Notes: generated by a model not told the origin, from the sequence alone. Shown: positions 41,942-51,155, numbered from the stretch's first letter. The stretch: 64,000 nucleotides of DNA from Brevibacillus massiliensis (GCF_000311785.1 NZ_HE978541.1:111895-175894), one strand, 5' to 3'. Numbers and translations are program-made.

Positions 41942-43243
41942 ATGAATAAAAAGATGATCTTCATTCCACTTGCGATACTGCTTTTGACGTATACGCCGGA
42001 GGCCATTTACGCTGCCGGAAATCCGTCGCCGCCGATCCTGGACGACAAAGGAGCTAATCAGACGTCAGAGCAAGTCAAGCGGCTGCAGCGGCAAATTGAG
42101 CAGCTGGAGAGTGCGCTGGCGCCGCGGACTCCGCTTGAGGCGGTGGAAACGTGGGCGAAGGGAGTCATGACGCGCAACGGCGCCCTGCAGTATGCGATGA
42201 TGGATCCGAAGCTAAAGGAAGCAAGCAGGACTGATCTCGAACAGAACGGCTGGGTCACAGGCGTATCCAGTCCGTGGATCGAGGGCTTCCAGATCGTCAA
42301 GGAAACGCTCTTGGACGATGGGGAAAGAGAGTATGAAGTTCATTTCCCCGGGATGACCTCTACCGGTCCGGCTGGAGTAACTGCAGTAAAGGCTGTCGTG
42401 AAGCGCTACGATGATCACTGGTACCTGTCGGCGATTGCCGATCAGCAACTGGATGAGAAGAGTGCGCCGGCAAAGCAGATGAGTCCGGCCCTTCACTATA
42501 CAGATGTTAAGTTCGGGTACTCCTTGACATTTCCCCAGGGGTGGGACGGGAAATACGGAGTCGACAAGGGACAAAATTCAGCCGCTTTTTACATGAGAAC
42601 GGCTGACGGTGGAAAAGTCTTTCTGTTTTTGCTGGAAGTCTACACGGAAGAAGAATGGGCTGAATACCAGAAGGCAAAAGAGACGGATTGGGGCAATTAC
42701 AGGCAGTCGGCCACTTTGGCTAAAGAGATTGCCAAACAGGACGGCTATGTCTACACGTATATCCCCGCTTCCGGAAATGCATTGCTGGATGGCGTACACC
42801 AGCAGGAAGCTGCCGACCTGGAGCAGATGAAGGCGGGGATCCCGGCGGCTCTCGCCAGTTTTCAAGCCGGGAAGGTAAAGCCGATTGCTTACAGCGACAA
42901 GCAGCTCGGCTTTAGCCTGGAATTGCCGCGCACCTGGGAAGGGATGTACGAAGTTCGCCAGGATGAAAAAAATCGCGTCTCTTTCTACTACAAACCTGGT
43001 ACAGAAGAGCCCGGTTGGCTGTTCAGCATCTCGACCATGAGCAAAGCAGAGTGGGATCGCACCAAGGATGAGGTGGGTCCGAAGAAGTTGATTGAACAAG
43101 TCGGCGACACCTGTTACATCTATACGTACTCGCTAGATATCCCCTACTCGGACGGCAACCATCCCCGGGAGACAGTTGGCTATGCGCTGGCATATAAGGA
43201 TATACAAAAAGTGATCAGTTCGTTCCAATCAATAAAAGGCTGA
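41942..43243 (+). CDS. Secreted protein with two related C-terminal domains
   Basis: A 433-residue exported protein. MNKKMIFIPLAILLLTYTPE leads to a cleavage site near AIYAAGN. A short coiled coil (EQVKRLQRQIEQLESAL) and a lumazine-like/NTF2-like region (WAKGVMTRNGALQYAMMDPK) follow. Two repeated units make up the rest: one from YTDVKFGYSLTFPQGWDGKY and one from YSDKQLGFSLELPRTWEGMY, each ending in a helix-strand pair. I do not recognise a named family for the repeats. It stands alone behind the repeat element and terminator. Confidence 0.75.
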   Translation: MNKKMIFIPLAILLLTYTPEAIYAAGNPSPPILDDKGANQTSEQVKRLQRQIEQLESALAPRTPLEAVETWAKGVMTRNGALQYAMMDPKLKEASRTDLEQNGWVTGVSSPWIEGFQIVKETLLDDGEREYEVHFPGMTSTGPAGVTAVKAVVKRYDDHWYLSAIADQQLDEKSAPAKQMSPALHYTDVKFGYSLTFPQGWDGKYGVDKGQNSAAFYMRTADGGKVFLFLLEVYTEEEWAEYQKAKETDWGNYRQSATLAKEIAKQDGYVYTYIPASGNALLDGVHQQEAADLEQMKAGIPAALASFQAGKVKPIAYSDKQLGFSLELPRTWEGMYEVRQDEKNRVSFYYKPGTEEPGWLFSISTMSKAEWDRTKDEVGPKKLIEQVGDTCYIYTYSLDIPYSDGNHPRETVGYALAYKDIQKVISSFQSIKG

Positions 43244-44197
43244 TATGCCGCGGATGGAGCGGGCCGGTTTTTCCAGGGACTGCCCGCCTGATCGCGGCGC
43301 CGTTTTTGGGCTGGATCGCGCGCCTGATGGCAGTCCCGTTTTTGACCTGGGCCCTGGGCTTGTTGGCAGCACTCCTGTTGGCCCGAATCGCGGGTTTGAC
43401 GGCAGCATCGTTTTTTGCCTGTACCCTCTGCCTGTTTGCGGCAGCGGGTTTTTCAGTTCGGCGCTGTCTTCTCCGATTCGCGAGGATGGTCCAGTACATG
43501 CTCTTATCCTTCAGTTTCCGAAAGAGGGAGAGGGCTGGAGAGAAGTTTGCTTCGATGATCCAGACATTTCCCTGCTTGTCGACCCCTACATCCATGCCGA
43601 CCATGGAGAGCCAGCGGTAGCCGGACTGCAGCTGTGCAGCCGACCGGAGCGAAATCCGGTCGATTTTTTTTGCCAGCTGAGCGGGGTTGGGCGATTTGAC
43701 CGAGGAATGGTTTAGCGCCGTATGGAGGGGCAGTACCCTCCCCCTGCTCCGTGCCGTGTTGGTAATGATAAATCCGGGACCGGCGACCTTCGCCAATTTG
43801 CCGGTCACCTTCCACGCCGAGCCGGCAGGGCGCTGCACCATCACACGGACGTCAAAAGGCCGGCCGTTTACCTCGGCCAGATGAATTCGCCGTTGAATCA
43901 GGCAAGGGCGTGATTTCACCAGCATTTTACGTGACGACAGGCATTGCCCGGGCCGGAGAGAATCTGTCTGTTGGTTCCGCTGTGAACGCTGTAACGCTGG
44001 TTGCCCTGTGCGGATACCATGATGACGCCCATCCCTTGGTATCCCGTGGTCGGTTTGACAATCACAGTGGAGTAGCGGGCAAGGAAATCGAAAAAATTGC
44101 GCTCTGTAAACATCCGGGTCGGAGGCAGCGCGGCCGCCAACAGCTGGTCCTTCTGAAGAATCTGATGCTTTCGCCACTTATTCAAGCTGTTTTTCAT
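43215..44197 (-). pseudogene. YheC/YheD-type coat-associated protein, frameshifted, with repetitive basic tail
   Basis: The two parts of one gene lie in different minus-strand frames. The first, from ATG 44197 behind AAGGGAG, gives MKNSLNKWRKHQILQKDQLL, then YSTVIVKPTTGYQGMGVIMV and reaches HVK near 43929. The second continues MLVKSRPCLIQRRIHLAEVNG and GRPFDVRVMVQR, with GMDVGVDKQGNVWIIEANFSP. One extra base in the TTTT run at 43925-43928 restores a single frame of about 327 codons. YheC/YheD proteins are ATP-grasp-like and associate with the spore coat. After the ATP-grasp part comes a 90-residue Arg/Lys/Asn/Ala-rich tail built of imperfect repeats (QAKNDAAVKPAIRAN, QVKNGTAIRRAIQP, KNGAAIRRAVPG). 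A sequencing slip in a homopolymer is possible. Confidence 0.75.
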
Positions 44198-44273
44198 CGA
44201 GAATCGGCTCCCTTCTAGCCTGTTGACGCCAGCCATTTCGATCATCGCGCCCTATCAGCGTTGCAGCATGCCA

Positions 44274-44948
44274 TTACGACACTCCCGGCAGATGAAAGGT
44301 TTTTAGATGCCGCAAATTAAGCAGCCGACTCTTTCCGTTCGCCGTGACAAGCTTGAGCATGCTGCTCTCCATCTTTACCAGAAGTCCGATCTTGTTTGGA
44401 TGATCCCCAAGGTCAAATACGACCAGATTTCCCTCCAGCCTTTTGCATTGCTGCTCAAATGTACGGGACAGCGGAATCGAAGTCGGATTAACCGGGAAGT
44501 GCTGATTGGCTAATGAGTAAGGAGTCAGGTGAGGAGGGGAGGGAATGATCCATTTTACATGGTCGAGAGACACAAAGATCGTGTTGTAAACGGGAGAATA
44601 AAAGACAAAGTAATCATTCATAATGCTGGTGACATAGCCGTGAATCGATTTGTTCCCGGTTACGTAAATTTCGATGAATTTGCCCTTTGCATTGTCCAAT
44701 ACTTTTCGGTACGAGATATTGTCGGTTTGGAAGTGGATGGGCACATCAGGCGGCTGTTCGGGTAAATCCTCCGGCAAGGAACTTTGTTCGATATGCTGAA
44801 CATGTACCAATGGTATATAGATGAACTCCTGTTCTTGATAGATTACGATGATATCCAGTCCCGCGTCGATCAGAACTCCTTGATAAAAACTCTTTCCGGA
44901 AATCTCCACATCAATATTTTTTCCAATCAGTTGAAGCAGCTGTTCCAT
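44274..44948 (-). CDS. DUF2642-type spore coat-like protein
   Basis: A 224-residue protein built of small all-beta (SH3/LSm-like) units: NIDVEISGKSFYQGVLIDAG with FIYIPLVHVQHIE, then KFIEIYVTGNKSIHGYVTSI with TIFVSLDHVKWI, and a third partial unit near the end (LVVFDLGDHPNKIGLLVKM). This layout is that of DUF2642 proteins, several of which are spore coat components in bacilli. ATG 44948 follows GGAGGC at 8 bases; a longer frame would run into the upstream gene. It lies between the coat-type YheC/YheD gene and an ArsB-type gene on the same strand. Confidence 0.7.
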   Translation of the reverse strand: MEQLLQLIGKNIDVEISGKSFYQGVLIDAGLDIIVIYQEQEFIYIPLVHVQHIEQSSLPEDLPEQPPDVPIHFQTDNISYRKVLDNAKGKFIEIYVTGNKSIHGYVTSIMNDYFVFYSPVYNTIFVSLDHVKWIIPSPPHLTPYSLANQHFPVNPTSIPLSRTFEQQCKRLEGNLVVFDLGDHPNKIGLLVKMESSMLKLVTANGKSRLLNLRHLKTFHLPGVS

Positions 44949-44983
44949 TTTTGATGCCTCCAATCCCAATAAAGCCTTTCTTG

Positions 44984-46336
44984 CTAGAAAATCCAGGATA
45001 CCCAATACGCGAGAATGATTAAGGTGAATAGAACGGTGACCGGAATGACGACAGAGGTTACTCTTAGGTACTCGCTCCAGCTTATTTTCACTTTTCCTTT
45101 TTTCAGTATATGCATCCAGAGCAGTGTAGCCAGTGTTCCGATCGGCAGCAGCAGGGAGCCTACGTCGCTGCCGATGACGCTTGCCAAATAGGAGATTTTT
45201 AATGGAAGCGGCTCAAGCCCCATGTTGGTTAACGTGAGGGTTCCGATCATCAAGGCAGGATGGTTGTTGAATAGGTTAGACAGAATGGACACGAGGAGCC
45301 CCATCATCACACTCGCATGCAGCAAGTCTCCGGAGACAATCGGCAGAAAGAAATGGACAAGCATATGGGTCAATCCAATATTGTGCAAACCGTAGATGAT
45401 CACATACATGCTGAAGGCAAAGACGAGGATATGCCACGGCGTTTTCTTTAGCATGTCTGTAGGTGCGACTCTCAAATAAAACCACCGCCAAGCCAGCAGG
45501 AAGAGAGAACCGATTACCGCCATTAACGGGACGGGAAAGTGGATATAAGAGGCGACGAAGAGGCTGACGCGTACACCCAGTACAAAGAGCAGGATATAGC
45601 ACATGAATTGGGTCTGCTTCTCTTGGGGGATGGGGGACGTATCTGTCTTTAACGGGTGATTCCCTGAAGTCGGCTGGTAATTCCAGAGGCTGAGCTTGGA
45701 CGTAGGAAGCTTGCGCGGCAGTTTGGAATAAAAGATAAGAAACAGCAGGAGCGTAAGGAGAACAAGTCCGAGCGAAGAGGGAACAAACATCATCGCTGTA
45801 TGCAGATAGAGATCCATGTGGACAATTTTTAAGGCGATCAAATTCACGATATTGCTTACTCCGATCGGGGCGCTGGATGCTGTGGCAATCAAGGCGCCGC
45901 TTAGCAGGTAGGGAATTTTTTGATGGGTTTTAAGTCCTAAATTATGAAGCAAGAGCAGCAAAATGGGTGTCGTAATCAGGATGCTGCCATCGTTATTGAC
46001 GAACAGGGTCATGAGGAAGCAAAAAAGGTTCGTGTACCAGAAGAGGCGAATACCTGATCCGTTCGCTTTTTCTGCCAACTTCTCAGCGGCCCAGTGGAAG
46101 AACCCGAAGCTCTCCAAAACGATCGCCATCACAATCGTAGCCATGATGGTAATGGCAGCTCCCCCTATGGTCTCCGTGATTATTCCCAGATCGCTTAGAG
46201 AAACACTGCCGCTGAGGAGGACAAAAAAAGCGCCGCAGACAGCCGGTATTGCCACGTTGACTTGGGGACGCGAAAAGAGAAACAAGAGTGTGCAAATAAA
46301 CGACATGATTGTGATAGGAATCATCAATTCTGCCAT
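44984..46336 (-). CDS. arsB: ArsB/SLC13-superfamily ion permease
   Basis: A 450-residue membrane protein with about 11 to 12 helices. FVNNDGSILITTPILLLLLH and SNLFNNHPALMIGTLTLTN are the two re-entrant ion-binding segments of the ArsB/ion-transporter superfamily (compare B. subtilis YdfA). It would export arsenite or another anion. No arsR or arsC is adjacent, so the substrate remains open. ATG 46336 has AAAGGATGG upstream. Confidence 0.8.
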   Translation of the reverse strand: MAELMIPITIMSFICTLLFLFSRPQVNVAIPAVCGAFFVLLSGSVSLSDLGIITETIGGAAITIMATIVMAIVLESFGFFHWAAEKLAEKANGSGIRLFWYTNLFCFLMTLFVNNDGSILITTPILLLLLHNLGLKTHQKIPYLLSGALIATASSAPIGVSNIVNLIALKIVHMDLYLHTAMMFVPSSLGLVLLTLLLFLIFYSKLPRKLPTSKLSLWNYQPTSGNHPLKTDTSPIPQEKQTQFMCYILLFVLGVRVSLFVASYIHFPVPLMAVIGSLFLLAWRWFYLRVAPTDMLKKTPWHILVFAFSMYVIIYGLHNIGLTHMLVHFFLPIVSGDLLHASVMMGLLVSILSNLFNNHPALMIGTLTLTNMGLEPLPLKISYLASVIGSDVGSLLLPIGTLATLLWMHILKKGKVKISWSEYLRVTSVVIPVTVLFTLIILAYWVSWIF

Positions 46337-46591
46337 GCAGCAGCCATCCTTTCGATAAACCGGGTTACTTTTTCCTCTCTTTCATTTGTCCTTGAAGTTC
46401 ATTTGTAATGTACAATACGCGATGTCCAGATGATGAGGACTAAACTATTATCTTAATGCTCTCAAATTTCCACCAAGACCTATCAACTATGATGGATAAG
46501 TGACAGATCTACCTGATCAATAGTTGACTAGTTTTAACCGTCTCTTACGCGGGTGGAGACCGCGAATGCTCCCTTTTCCCAACGACAAAAA
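46337..46591. other. Gene-free upstream region of the ArsB-type gene
   Basis: AT-rich sequence that should hold the minus-strand promoter of the permease gene. Apart from a 7-bp inverted repeat (CAACTAT at about 46487, ATAGTTG at about 46519) I see nothing in it. Confidence 0.4.
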
Positions 46592-46616
46592 GGCAGTCCG
46601 CTGTTCCGGACTGCCA
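46590..46616 (-). terminator. Hairpin terminator (minus strand)
   Basis: GGCAGTCCG-GAACAG-CGGACTGCC on the minus strand followed by TTTTTGTC. It would stop minus-strand transcription arriving from dedA 290 bp away. Confidence 0.75.
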
Positions 46617-46657
46617 CCTATGGATTGTCTAAACGCAGGATTCGGCTCGCAAAAAAC

Positions 46658-46876
46658 ATGACTATGAGAATCCGCGGCCTTGCCTTCGGCGCGGGGCAAA
46701 AAACTTCGCAAATGACCTTCGGCGGCCGCGACTGGCGGCAGTCGCCGGAATCCGCAAAACAAATGTTCGAGGTATTTCCCATCATGCAGCAGCTACACGA
46801 GCTCCTGTGGTACCTGACCGAGGCGCTAACGCTGCAGCCGGCCCGCCCGATCCACTGGACCGCCTGCGAAGCGTAA
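46658..46876 (+). CDS. Possible small hypothetical protein (72 residues)
   Basis: An open frame whose third codon positions are strongly G/C, as in neighbouring genuine genes, and whose product is plausible: MTMRIRGLAFGAGQKTSQMT, MFEVFPIMQQLHELLWYLTE and QPARPIHWTACEA. No clear ribosome binding site precedes ATG 46658 or ATG 46664. The frame continues upstream to 46553 but through the terminator hairpin, so a longer version is unlikely. The opposite frame is Cys-rich and unconvincing. No family recognised. Confidence 0.35.
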   Translation: MTMRIRGLAFGAGQKTSQMTFGGRDWRQSPESAKQMFEVFPIMQQLHELLWYLTEALTLQPARPIHWTACEA

Positions 46877-46906
46877 GTCAAGCGGGCGCATGCAGGTGGG
46901 GGTTCT

Positions 46907-47503
46907 CTATGTTCTGCTCCGTCTCAACCTGAGCAAAAGGGCGGAGACGAGTCCGAGCAGGACGATGCAGATGACGAGGTACCAGCCGTATCGATGGGCA
47001 ATCCGCTCAACGCGATGCCAGTTTTCACCGAGAGCCCGGCCGAGCATAATAAACGAAAAGCTCCATAACAAAGCACCTGAATAAGCAAACAGCGCAAAAG
47101 TCCGCCGCTCCATTCCGGAGATGCCGGCGAGATACGCAGTAATGTGGCGGACGCCGGGAATGAAGTAGCCGAAGAACAGCAGGACACTTCCGTACTTCTC
47201 AAACAGATTGTGTGTCCACTGCAATTTTTGCTCCGTGATATGTATTTTCGGCCCGTATTTCTTTAAGAACGGGAGTCCCAGTTTCAAACCCAATATGTAG
47301 CTGACGGTGATCCCGGTCGCAGAACCGAGAAAAGCGCTCAACAAAGACAGGGAGAACAAAACCTTCCCTTGTGAAACCATGTATCCCAGAAATGCCATTA
47401 GCGCTTCGTCGGGAAGCGGAAGTCCGATGACTCCGAGTGCCAGGGCAGCGTAAATCCCGACGTATCCGTAGTGGCTGATGACGTATGCCAAATGCTGTTC
47501 CAA
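46907..47503 (-). CDS. DedA-family membrane protein
   Basis: A 198-residue DedA/VTT protein: GVIGLPLPDEALMAFLGYM near the N-terminus, KYGPKIHITEQKLQ in the middle, FFGYFIPGVRHITAYLAGIS as the conserved core and an Arg-rich end. Members act as lipid (undecaprenyl-phosphate or phospholipid) scramblases linked to membrane potential and drug tolerance. The start is TTG 47503 behind GGGGAGG; no ATG is near. Confidence 0.87.
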   Translation of the reverse strand: MEQHLAYVISHYGYVGIYAALALGVIGLPLPDEALMAFLGYMVSQGKVLFSLSLLSAFLGSATGITVSYILGLKLGLPFLKKYGPKIHITEQKLQWTHNLFEKYGSVLLFFGYFIPGVRHITAYLAGISGMERRTFALFAYSGALLWSFSFIMLGRALGENWHRVERIAHRYGWYLVICIVLLGLVSALLLRLRRSRT

Positions 47504-47548
47504 TGAGACCTCCCCTTTGACTCCATGATAACAGAAATGGGCCTACAC

Positions 47549-47580
47549 GAAAAACAGCACCATTCAAATTGGGTGCTGTC
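47549..47580 (-). terminator. Terminator overlapping the end of the secreted-protein gene (minus strand)
   Basis: On the minus strand ACAGCACC, a loop containing the stop codon, then GGTGCTGT followed by TTTTT. Confidence 0.85.
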
Positions 47581-48379
47581 TTATTTTTAAAGTCGCTTTT
47601 GCCAGTTTCCACTTGTTTTCCGCCGGATCCCATCGCCAATGCGAGACAACATGGGCGATCGTATCAGCGTTGACCACTCCGGACACGCGCTGTATGCCCT
47701 GTAAATCGCAGCCTGCCGTCGGTTCATCCGGCATTGGTTTCAGTTCGCTGTAGGCATTTGCCATCAGGCTGATCGGTTGGACCAGTTTTCCCGCTTTGTA
47801 CATATGCAGTTGGTCGTAATATGGTTTTCGGTCGTGCAGATCGATTTCGTATGTTTGCTGCGTGTTTTCGAGGGTAAGCTTCGCTGCGTAATTGTCCTGG
47901 AGGTTCCCGGTAACCTGCACAGGCGGCGGTACGGGCATCGATACCAGCTTGTCCTCCGCAACCGCATAGAGGTAATAATCAGAGGTTCCGCCGCTCCCCC
48001 CGGTTTCCGCCGAGACGAGAATGTCAGCCGCTTTTCGTCCGGTAAAGCCGCAAAAGGTCAGCCGGGGATTGCTGCCACCTCCCGAGGAAGCGGAGAGAGG
48101 ATGGCCCGCTTCATTCTCGACAGCGACGAAAAGCTTTTCCCAGTAGACGCTGGATGAGTCTTTTTTTCCGATCAGCGAAACCAGGTCGGGTTTGCCGTCG
48201 CCTGTCACATCTATTCGCTTGCTTTCCAATAGATACGAATTGTTCGGGAGGTTGAATTTCTGATACCCGTCTGGAAGCGGAATCGGCTGCTGTCCCAAAG
48301 ATGCGGCTAGTCCGGTACCGGCAAGGCCGCTCCCCGCGAGAACGAGGCAGAGCATGAAGATGAGCACGCGTTTTCTCAT
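47564..48379 (-). CDS. Hypothetical secreted protein with VCBS/FG-GAP-like start
   Basis: A 271-residue protein with a signal peptide (MRKRVLIFMLCLVLAGSGLA, cleavage near GLAAS). The stretch KRIDVTGDGKPDLVSLIGKK is a calcium-binding FG-GAP/VCBS-type motif, and GRKAADILVSAETGGSGGTSDYYLY-like GRKAADILVSAETGG follows. Related Bacillales proteins are of unknown function. ATG 48379 lies behind AAGGGGG; TTG 48382 precedes it. The stop lies inside its own terminator loop. Confidence 0.72.
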   Translation of the reverse strand: MRKRVLIFMLCLVLAGSGLAGTGLAASLGQQPIPLPDGYQKFNLPNNSYLLESKRIDVTGDGKPDLVSLIGKKDSSSVYWEKLFVAVENEAGHPLSASSGGGSNPRLTFCGFTGRKAADILVSAETGGSGGTSDYYLYAVAEDKLVSMPVPPPVQVTGNLQDNYAAKLTLENTQQTYEIDLHDRKPYYDQLHMYKAGKLVQPISLMANAYSELKPMPDEPTAGCDLQGIQRVSGVVNADTIAHVVSHWRWDPAENKWKLAKATLKIRQHPI

Positions 48380-48445
48380 CAACGAACCCCCTTTTTTAGG
48401 GTATCGTTTCCATTCTTTGGTGGAATATGCGTCTTTTTACCCGTT

Positions 48446-48811
48446 CTACAGAGAAATTGCCTGAATCACGAGCAGCAGCCAGCCGATGAGAAACGCCAAT
48501 CCGCCCAGCGGTGTAATCGCGCCCAACTTCCTGATGCCGCTTGCCGCCAAGGCGTAAAGGCTGCCGGAAAAGAGGATGATGCCGATGATGAAGAACCATC
48601 CCGCTGTGACGAGAAGTGTGGCGGAGCGATCGGCTAACATTCCGGCAAGAAGCAGCGCCAGTGCGTGGTACATCTGATATTGCACGCCCGTCTGAAAGAC
48701 CGCCAGCCGATCCGGCGTCAATTTGGATTTGAGCGCATGGGCGGCAAACGCTCCCAGCACCACCGAGAGAAATGCCAGGATACCGCCGATGATCAGAAAT
48801 GTTTTCACCAT
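48446..48811 (-). CDS. DUF423 family membrane protein
   Basis: A 121-residue protein with four hydrophobic helices: FLIIGGILAFLSVVLGAFAA, HALKSKLTPDRLAVFQTG, QYQMYHALALLLAG and GWFFIIGIILFSGSLYAL. This is the DUF423 family (YwdK in B. subtilis), of unknown function. ATG 48811 has GAAGGT upstream. Confidence 0.88.
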   Translation of the reverse strand: MVKTFLIIGGILAFLSVVLGAFAAHALKSKLTPDRLAVFQTGVQYQMYHALALLLAGMLADRSATLLVTAGWFFIIGIILFSGSLYALAASGIRKLGAITPLGGLAFLIGWLLLVIQAISL

Positions 48812-48905
48812 GAAAGTACCTTCTTTCTGCAAGAGGGGATTGATTAGAGCTTCTGCTCATAGTGTATTGTACATCTGATCGCGCTGCACATGCCAGATGT
48901 ATCAC

Positions 48906-50123
48906 CTAATACCGGGCCGTCTCTTTTACCTTTGGCGGCAGCAGCCACTTGGCGGCAAAGGCGAGCAAAAGCAGGGCGCCGCCCAGATAGACGACAGACA
49001 TCCCGGCTGCACTGTTCATCAAATATGCGAACATCGGGCCGATCGCGGCTCCTGCGTCGATCGAGATGGTGTAGAAGGTGACGATCGCTGCTTTTGCCGA
49101 CGGGGACTGCGCGGCGCGATCCGCCGCCAGCGTGTCGCTCAAGGTGGTCAAAGCCGTCGCCGTCAATTGGACCCCGACCAATAGCAGTATCCAAAGGCCG
49201 AGCGGCATGTGGACGGGGATCAGGGCGAAGAAAACCGCGGCGCAGACCAGGGCGTAAGCGAGGAAGTGGCGGCGGCTGATCCGTCCGTCCGAGATGCGCC
49301 CAACCAAGGGGGCAAGCCATGGCTCCCAAGCCCAGCGCAGCGCTTGCAGCGTGCCGGCGATCGCGGCGGCGCCAATCGTCATGCCCAAAAGTGTCACGTT
49401 TTCCGCGTACTGTCTGACGACAAGATAGCTGACCGTGGAGGCAAAAATGCCCGCGTACAGCATCGAGATATACAAGCCGGTCGCCATCGTCCAGAGCACC
49501 TGGCGATCTCGCCACAGGGAGGCGGCAGCCGCTGCGGAAAGATCGGCGGACTGAAAGTTCGTTTTGCCTTTGGGCACATAGCGAAACAGGAAGGGAAGTG
49601 CGGCTGCCGTCACGCCTGCAAACAGCAGCGCCACGGGCTGCAAACCCCAGGAATCGGCCAGGAAGCCGCCGGCCGACATGCCAAATAAACTGCCCAACCT
49701 GTACAAACCGTTGTACGTTCCCATGTAGTAACCGCGATTGTCATCATCTGACACATCCAGAATGGCGAACTGGGCGCCCATTCGCAGCAGCCCCCAGGAG
49801 ACACCCCAGAGGCAGCGAAGTGCCAGCCAAGCAAAAAAACCGTAGCAAAGCCCGTAACCCGCTGTGGTGACGATCGCCAAAAGCACGGCGATCAGCATCG
49901 CAGGACGTTTGTGCAGTTTCTGGTAAACCCAGGCGACGAGCGGATTTAGCGGCAGGCGAACGATTCGATTGACCGATAGCAGCAGTCCCACCTGCCACAA
50001 GGAATCCAGCCCTGCTTCCGCCCAGCGGATGGGCAGCGCGATGTACAGCATCGAATCTCCGAGCAGGCAGGCTGCCGTCAGTAAGGAGATGACAACCACT
50101 TGTTTCCGGTTGCCTGTTTTCAT
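48906..50123 (-). CDS. Major facilitator superfamily transporter
   Basis: A 405-residue protein with 12 predicted helices in two halves. The first half has RLPLNPLVAWVYQKLHKRPA (motif A region) and FLADSWGLQPVALLFAG; the second has GRISDGRISRRHFLAYALVC. The substrate is unknown. ATG 50123 is preceded by GGAG; longer starts are weaker. It is divergent from the LysR gene, across a 124-bp region with a dyad, so LysR control is likely. Confidence 0.85.
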   Translation of the reverse strand: MKTGNRKQVVVISLLTAACLLGDSMLYIALPIRWAEAGLDSLWQVGLLLSVNRIVRLPLNPLVAWVYQKLHKRPAMLIAVLLAIVTTAGYGLCYGFFAWLALRCLWGVSWGLLRMGAQFAILDVSDDDNRGYYMGTYNGLYRLGSLFGMSAGGFLADSWGLQPVALLFAGVTAAALPFLFRYVPKGKTNFQSADLSAAAAASLWRDRQVLWTMATGLYISMLYAGIFASTVSYLVVRQYAENVTLLGMTIGAAAIAGTLQALRWAWEPWLAPLVGRISDGRISRRHFLAYALVCAAVFFALIPVHMPLGLWILLLVGVQLTATALTTLSDTLAADRAAQSPSAKAAIVTFYTISIDAGAAIGPMFAYLMNSAAGMSVVYLGGALLLLAFAAKWLLPPKVKETARY

Positions 50124-50206
50124 GGTAAGCTCCAAGCCCTTTCCTAATCTTTTGGTTACGAATAGAATATATAAGATGCCAATTCATAAATCTAATCAAT
50201 TTTAAG

Positions 50207-50227
50207 AATAAAATCATAAATTTTATT
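50207..50227. promoter_or_regulatory. Dyad in the MFS/LysR divergent promoter
   Basis: AATAAAAT-CATAA-ATTTTATT is a perfect 8-5-8 inverted repeat 19 bp before the LysR start, in an AT-rich spacer. It fits the usual autoregulatory site of LysR-type proteins. Confidence 0.55.
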
Positions 50228-50246
50228 GATGGGTTGTGGGTATGAA

Positions 50247-51149
50247 ATGAATCTGCACGCATTGCGCATTTTTACGGAAGTAGCCAGTCGGGGGAGTGTG
50301 ACACGGGCGGCGGAAGCCCTGTTATTGACCCAGCCCGCCGTGACGGCACAGGTGCGAAGACTGGAGGTGGAGATCGGCCTGACGCTCTTGACGCCGCAAG
50401 GGAGGGGTGTCCAGTTGACAGAAGCGGGCGAGCTGCTGGCTCGGCATGCGCAGCGCCTGTTTGCGATGGAAAAAGAGATCGAGCAGCGGCTGCAGGCCTT
50501 AAAAGAAGGGACAAGCGGCCGCCTGCGAGTTGCGGCGACCAATCTGCCGGCCAATTTGCTGCTGCCGGTCTGGCTGGCCAGGTTCAAGCGGGAGCACCCG
50601 GGGATTCAACTGGAGCTGGTGACGGGAAACTCGCGGGAAGTGTACGAACGGCTCCTGACGTTTGAAGCGGACCTCGCTCTGGTCGCTGGCGGTTGGGAAG
50701 CAGAAGGCGTCTTGCGGGAGGTGTTGTTCGAGGACGAGCTTTGGTTCATCGTGCCGGTTGATCACGAGTACGCGGGCAGACAAGTGCCGCTTGCCGACAT
50801 GATGAAGGAGCCGTTTTTGCTGCGGGAAGAAGGGAGCTCGACGAGGCAGATGTTGATCTCACTCTGCATCGCCAACAACGTCGAGCCGCCTCCGGTCGGA
50901 TTGCAGTTTTACGGCATGAATGAATCCATTCGCTCCGTCATCTCCGGCTATGGAGCGATGCTTGTGCCCTCGCTGGCCGCCCGGGGATTCGTCGAGCGGG
51001 GCGATGTGGCCCTCGTCCATGTGGAGGGAGTAAAGCTGAACTGGCCGATCTCGCTTTGCCAAAGAAAGGCAGATCCGCTTTCGCCTGCTGCGGCCCGCTT
51101 TGTAGCCCGGATCAAGCAGCTTTTTGCTTCAAACAAAAAAATTTTGTAA
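50247..51149 (+). CDS. LysR-family transcriptional regulator
   Basis: A 300-residue LTTR. The N-terminal HTH is ALRIFTEVASRGSVTRAAEA with LLLTQPAVTAQVRRLE; the effector domain starts at RLRVAATNLPANLLLPVWL and resembles the CysB/CbbR-type fold. ATG 50247 gives the standard start; ATG 50226 is possible. It probably controls the divergent MFS gene. Its stop is followed in the same frame by the sigma-factor gene without any ATG, GTG or TTG between. Confidence 0.88.
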   Translation: MNLHALRIFTEVASRGSVTRAAEALLLTQPAVTAQVRRLEVEIGLTLLTPQGRGVQLTEAGELLARHAQRLFAMEKEIEQRLQALKEGTSGRLRVAATNLPANLLLPVWLARFKREHPGIQLELVTGNSREVYERLLTFEADLALVAGGWEAEGVLREVLFEDELWFIVPVDHEYAGRQVPLADMMKEPFLLREEGSSTRQMLISLCIANNVEPPPVGLQFYGMNESIRSVISGYGAMLVPSLAARGFVERGDVALVHVEGVKLNWPISLCQRKADPLSPAAARFVARIKQLFASNKKIL

Positions 51150-51155
51150 AAAAGT

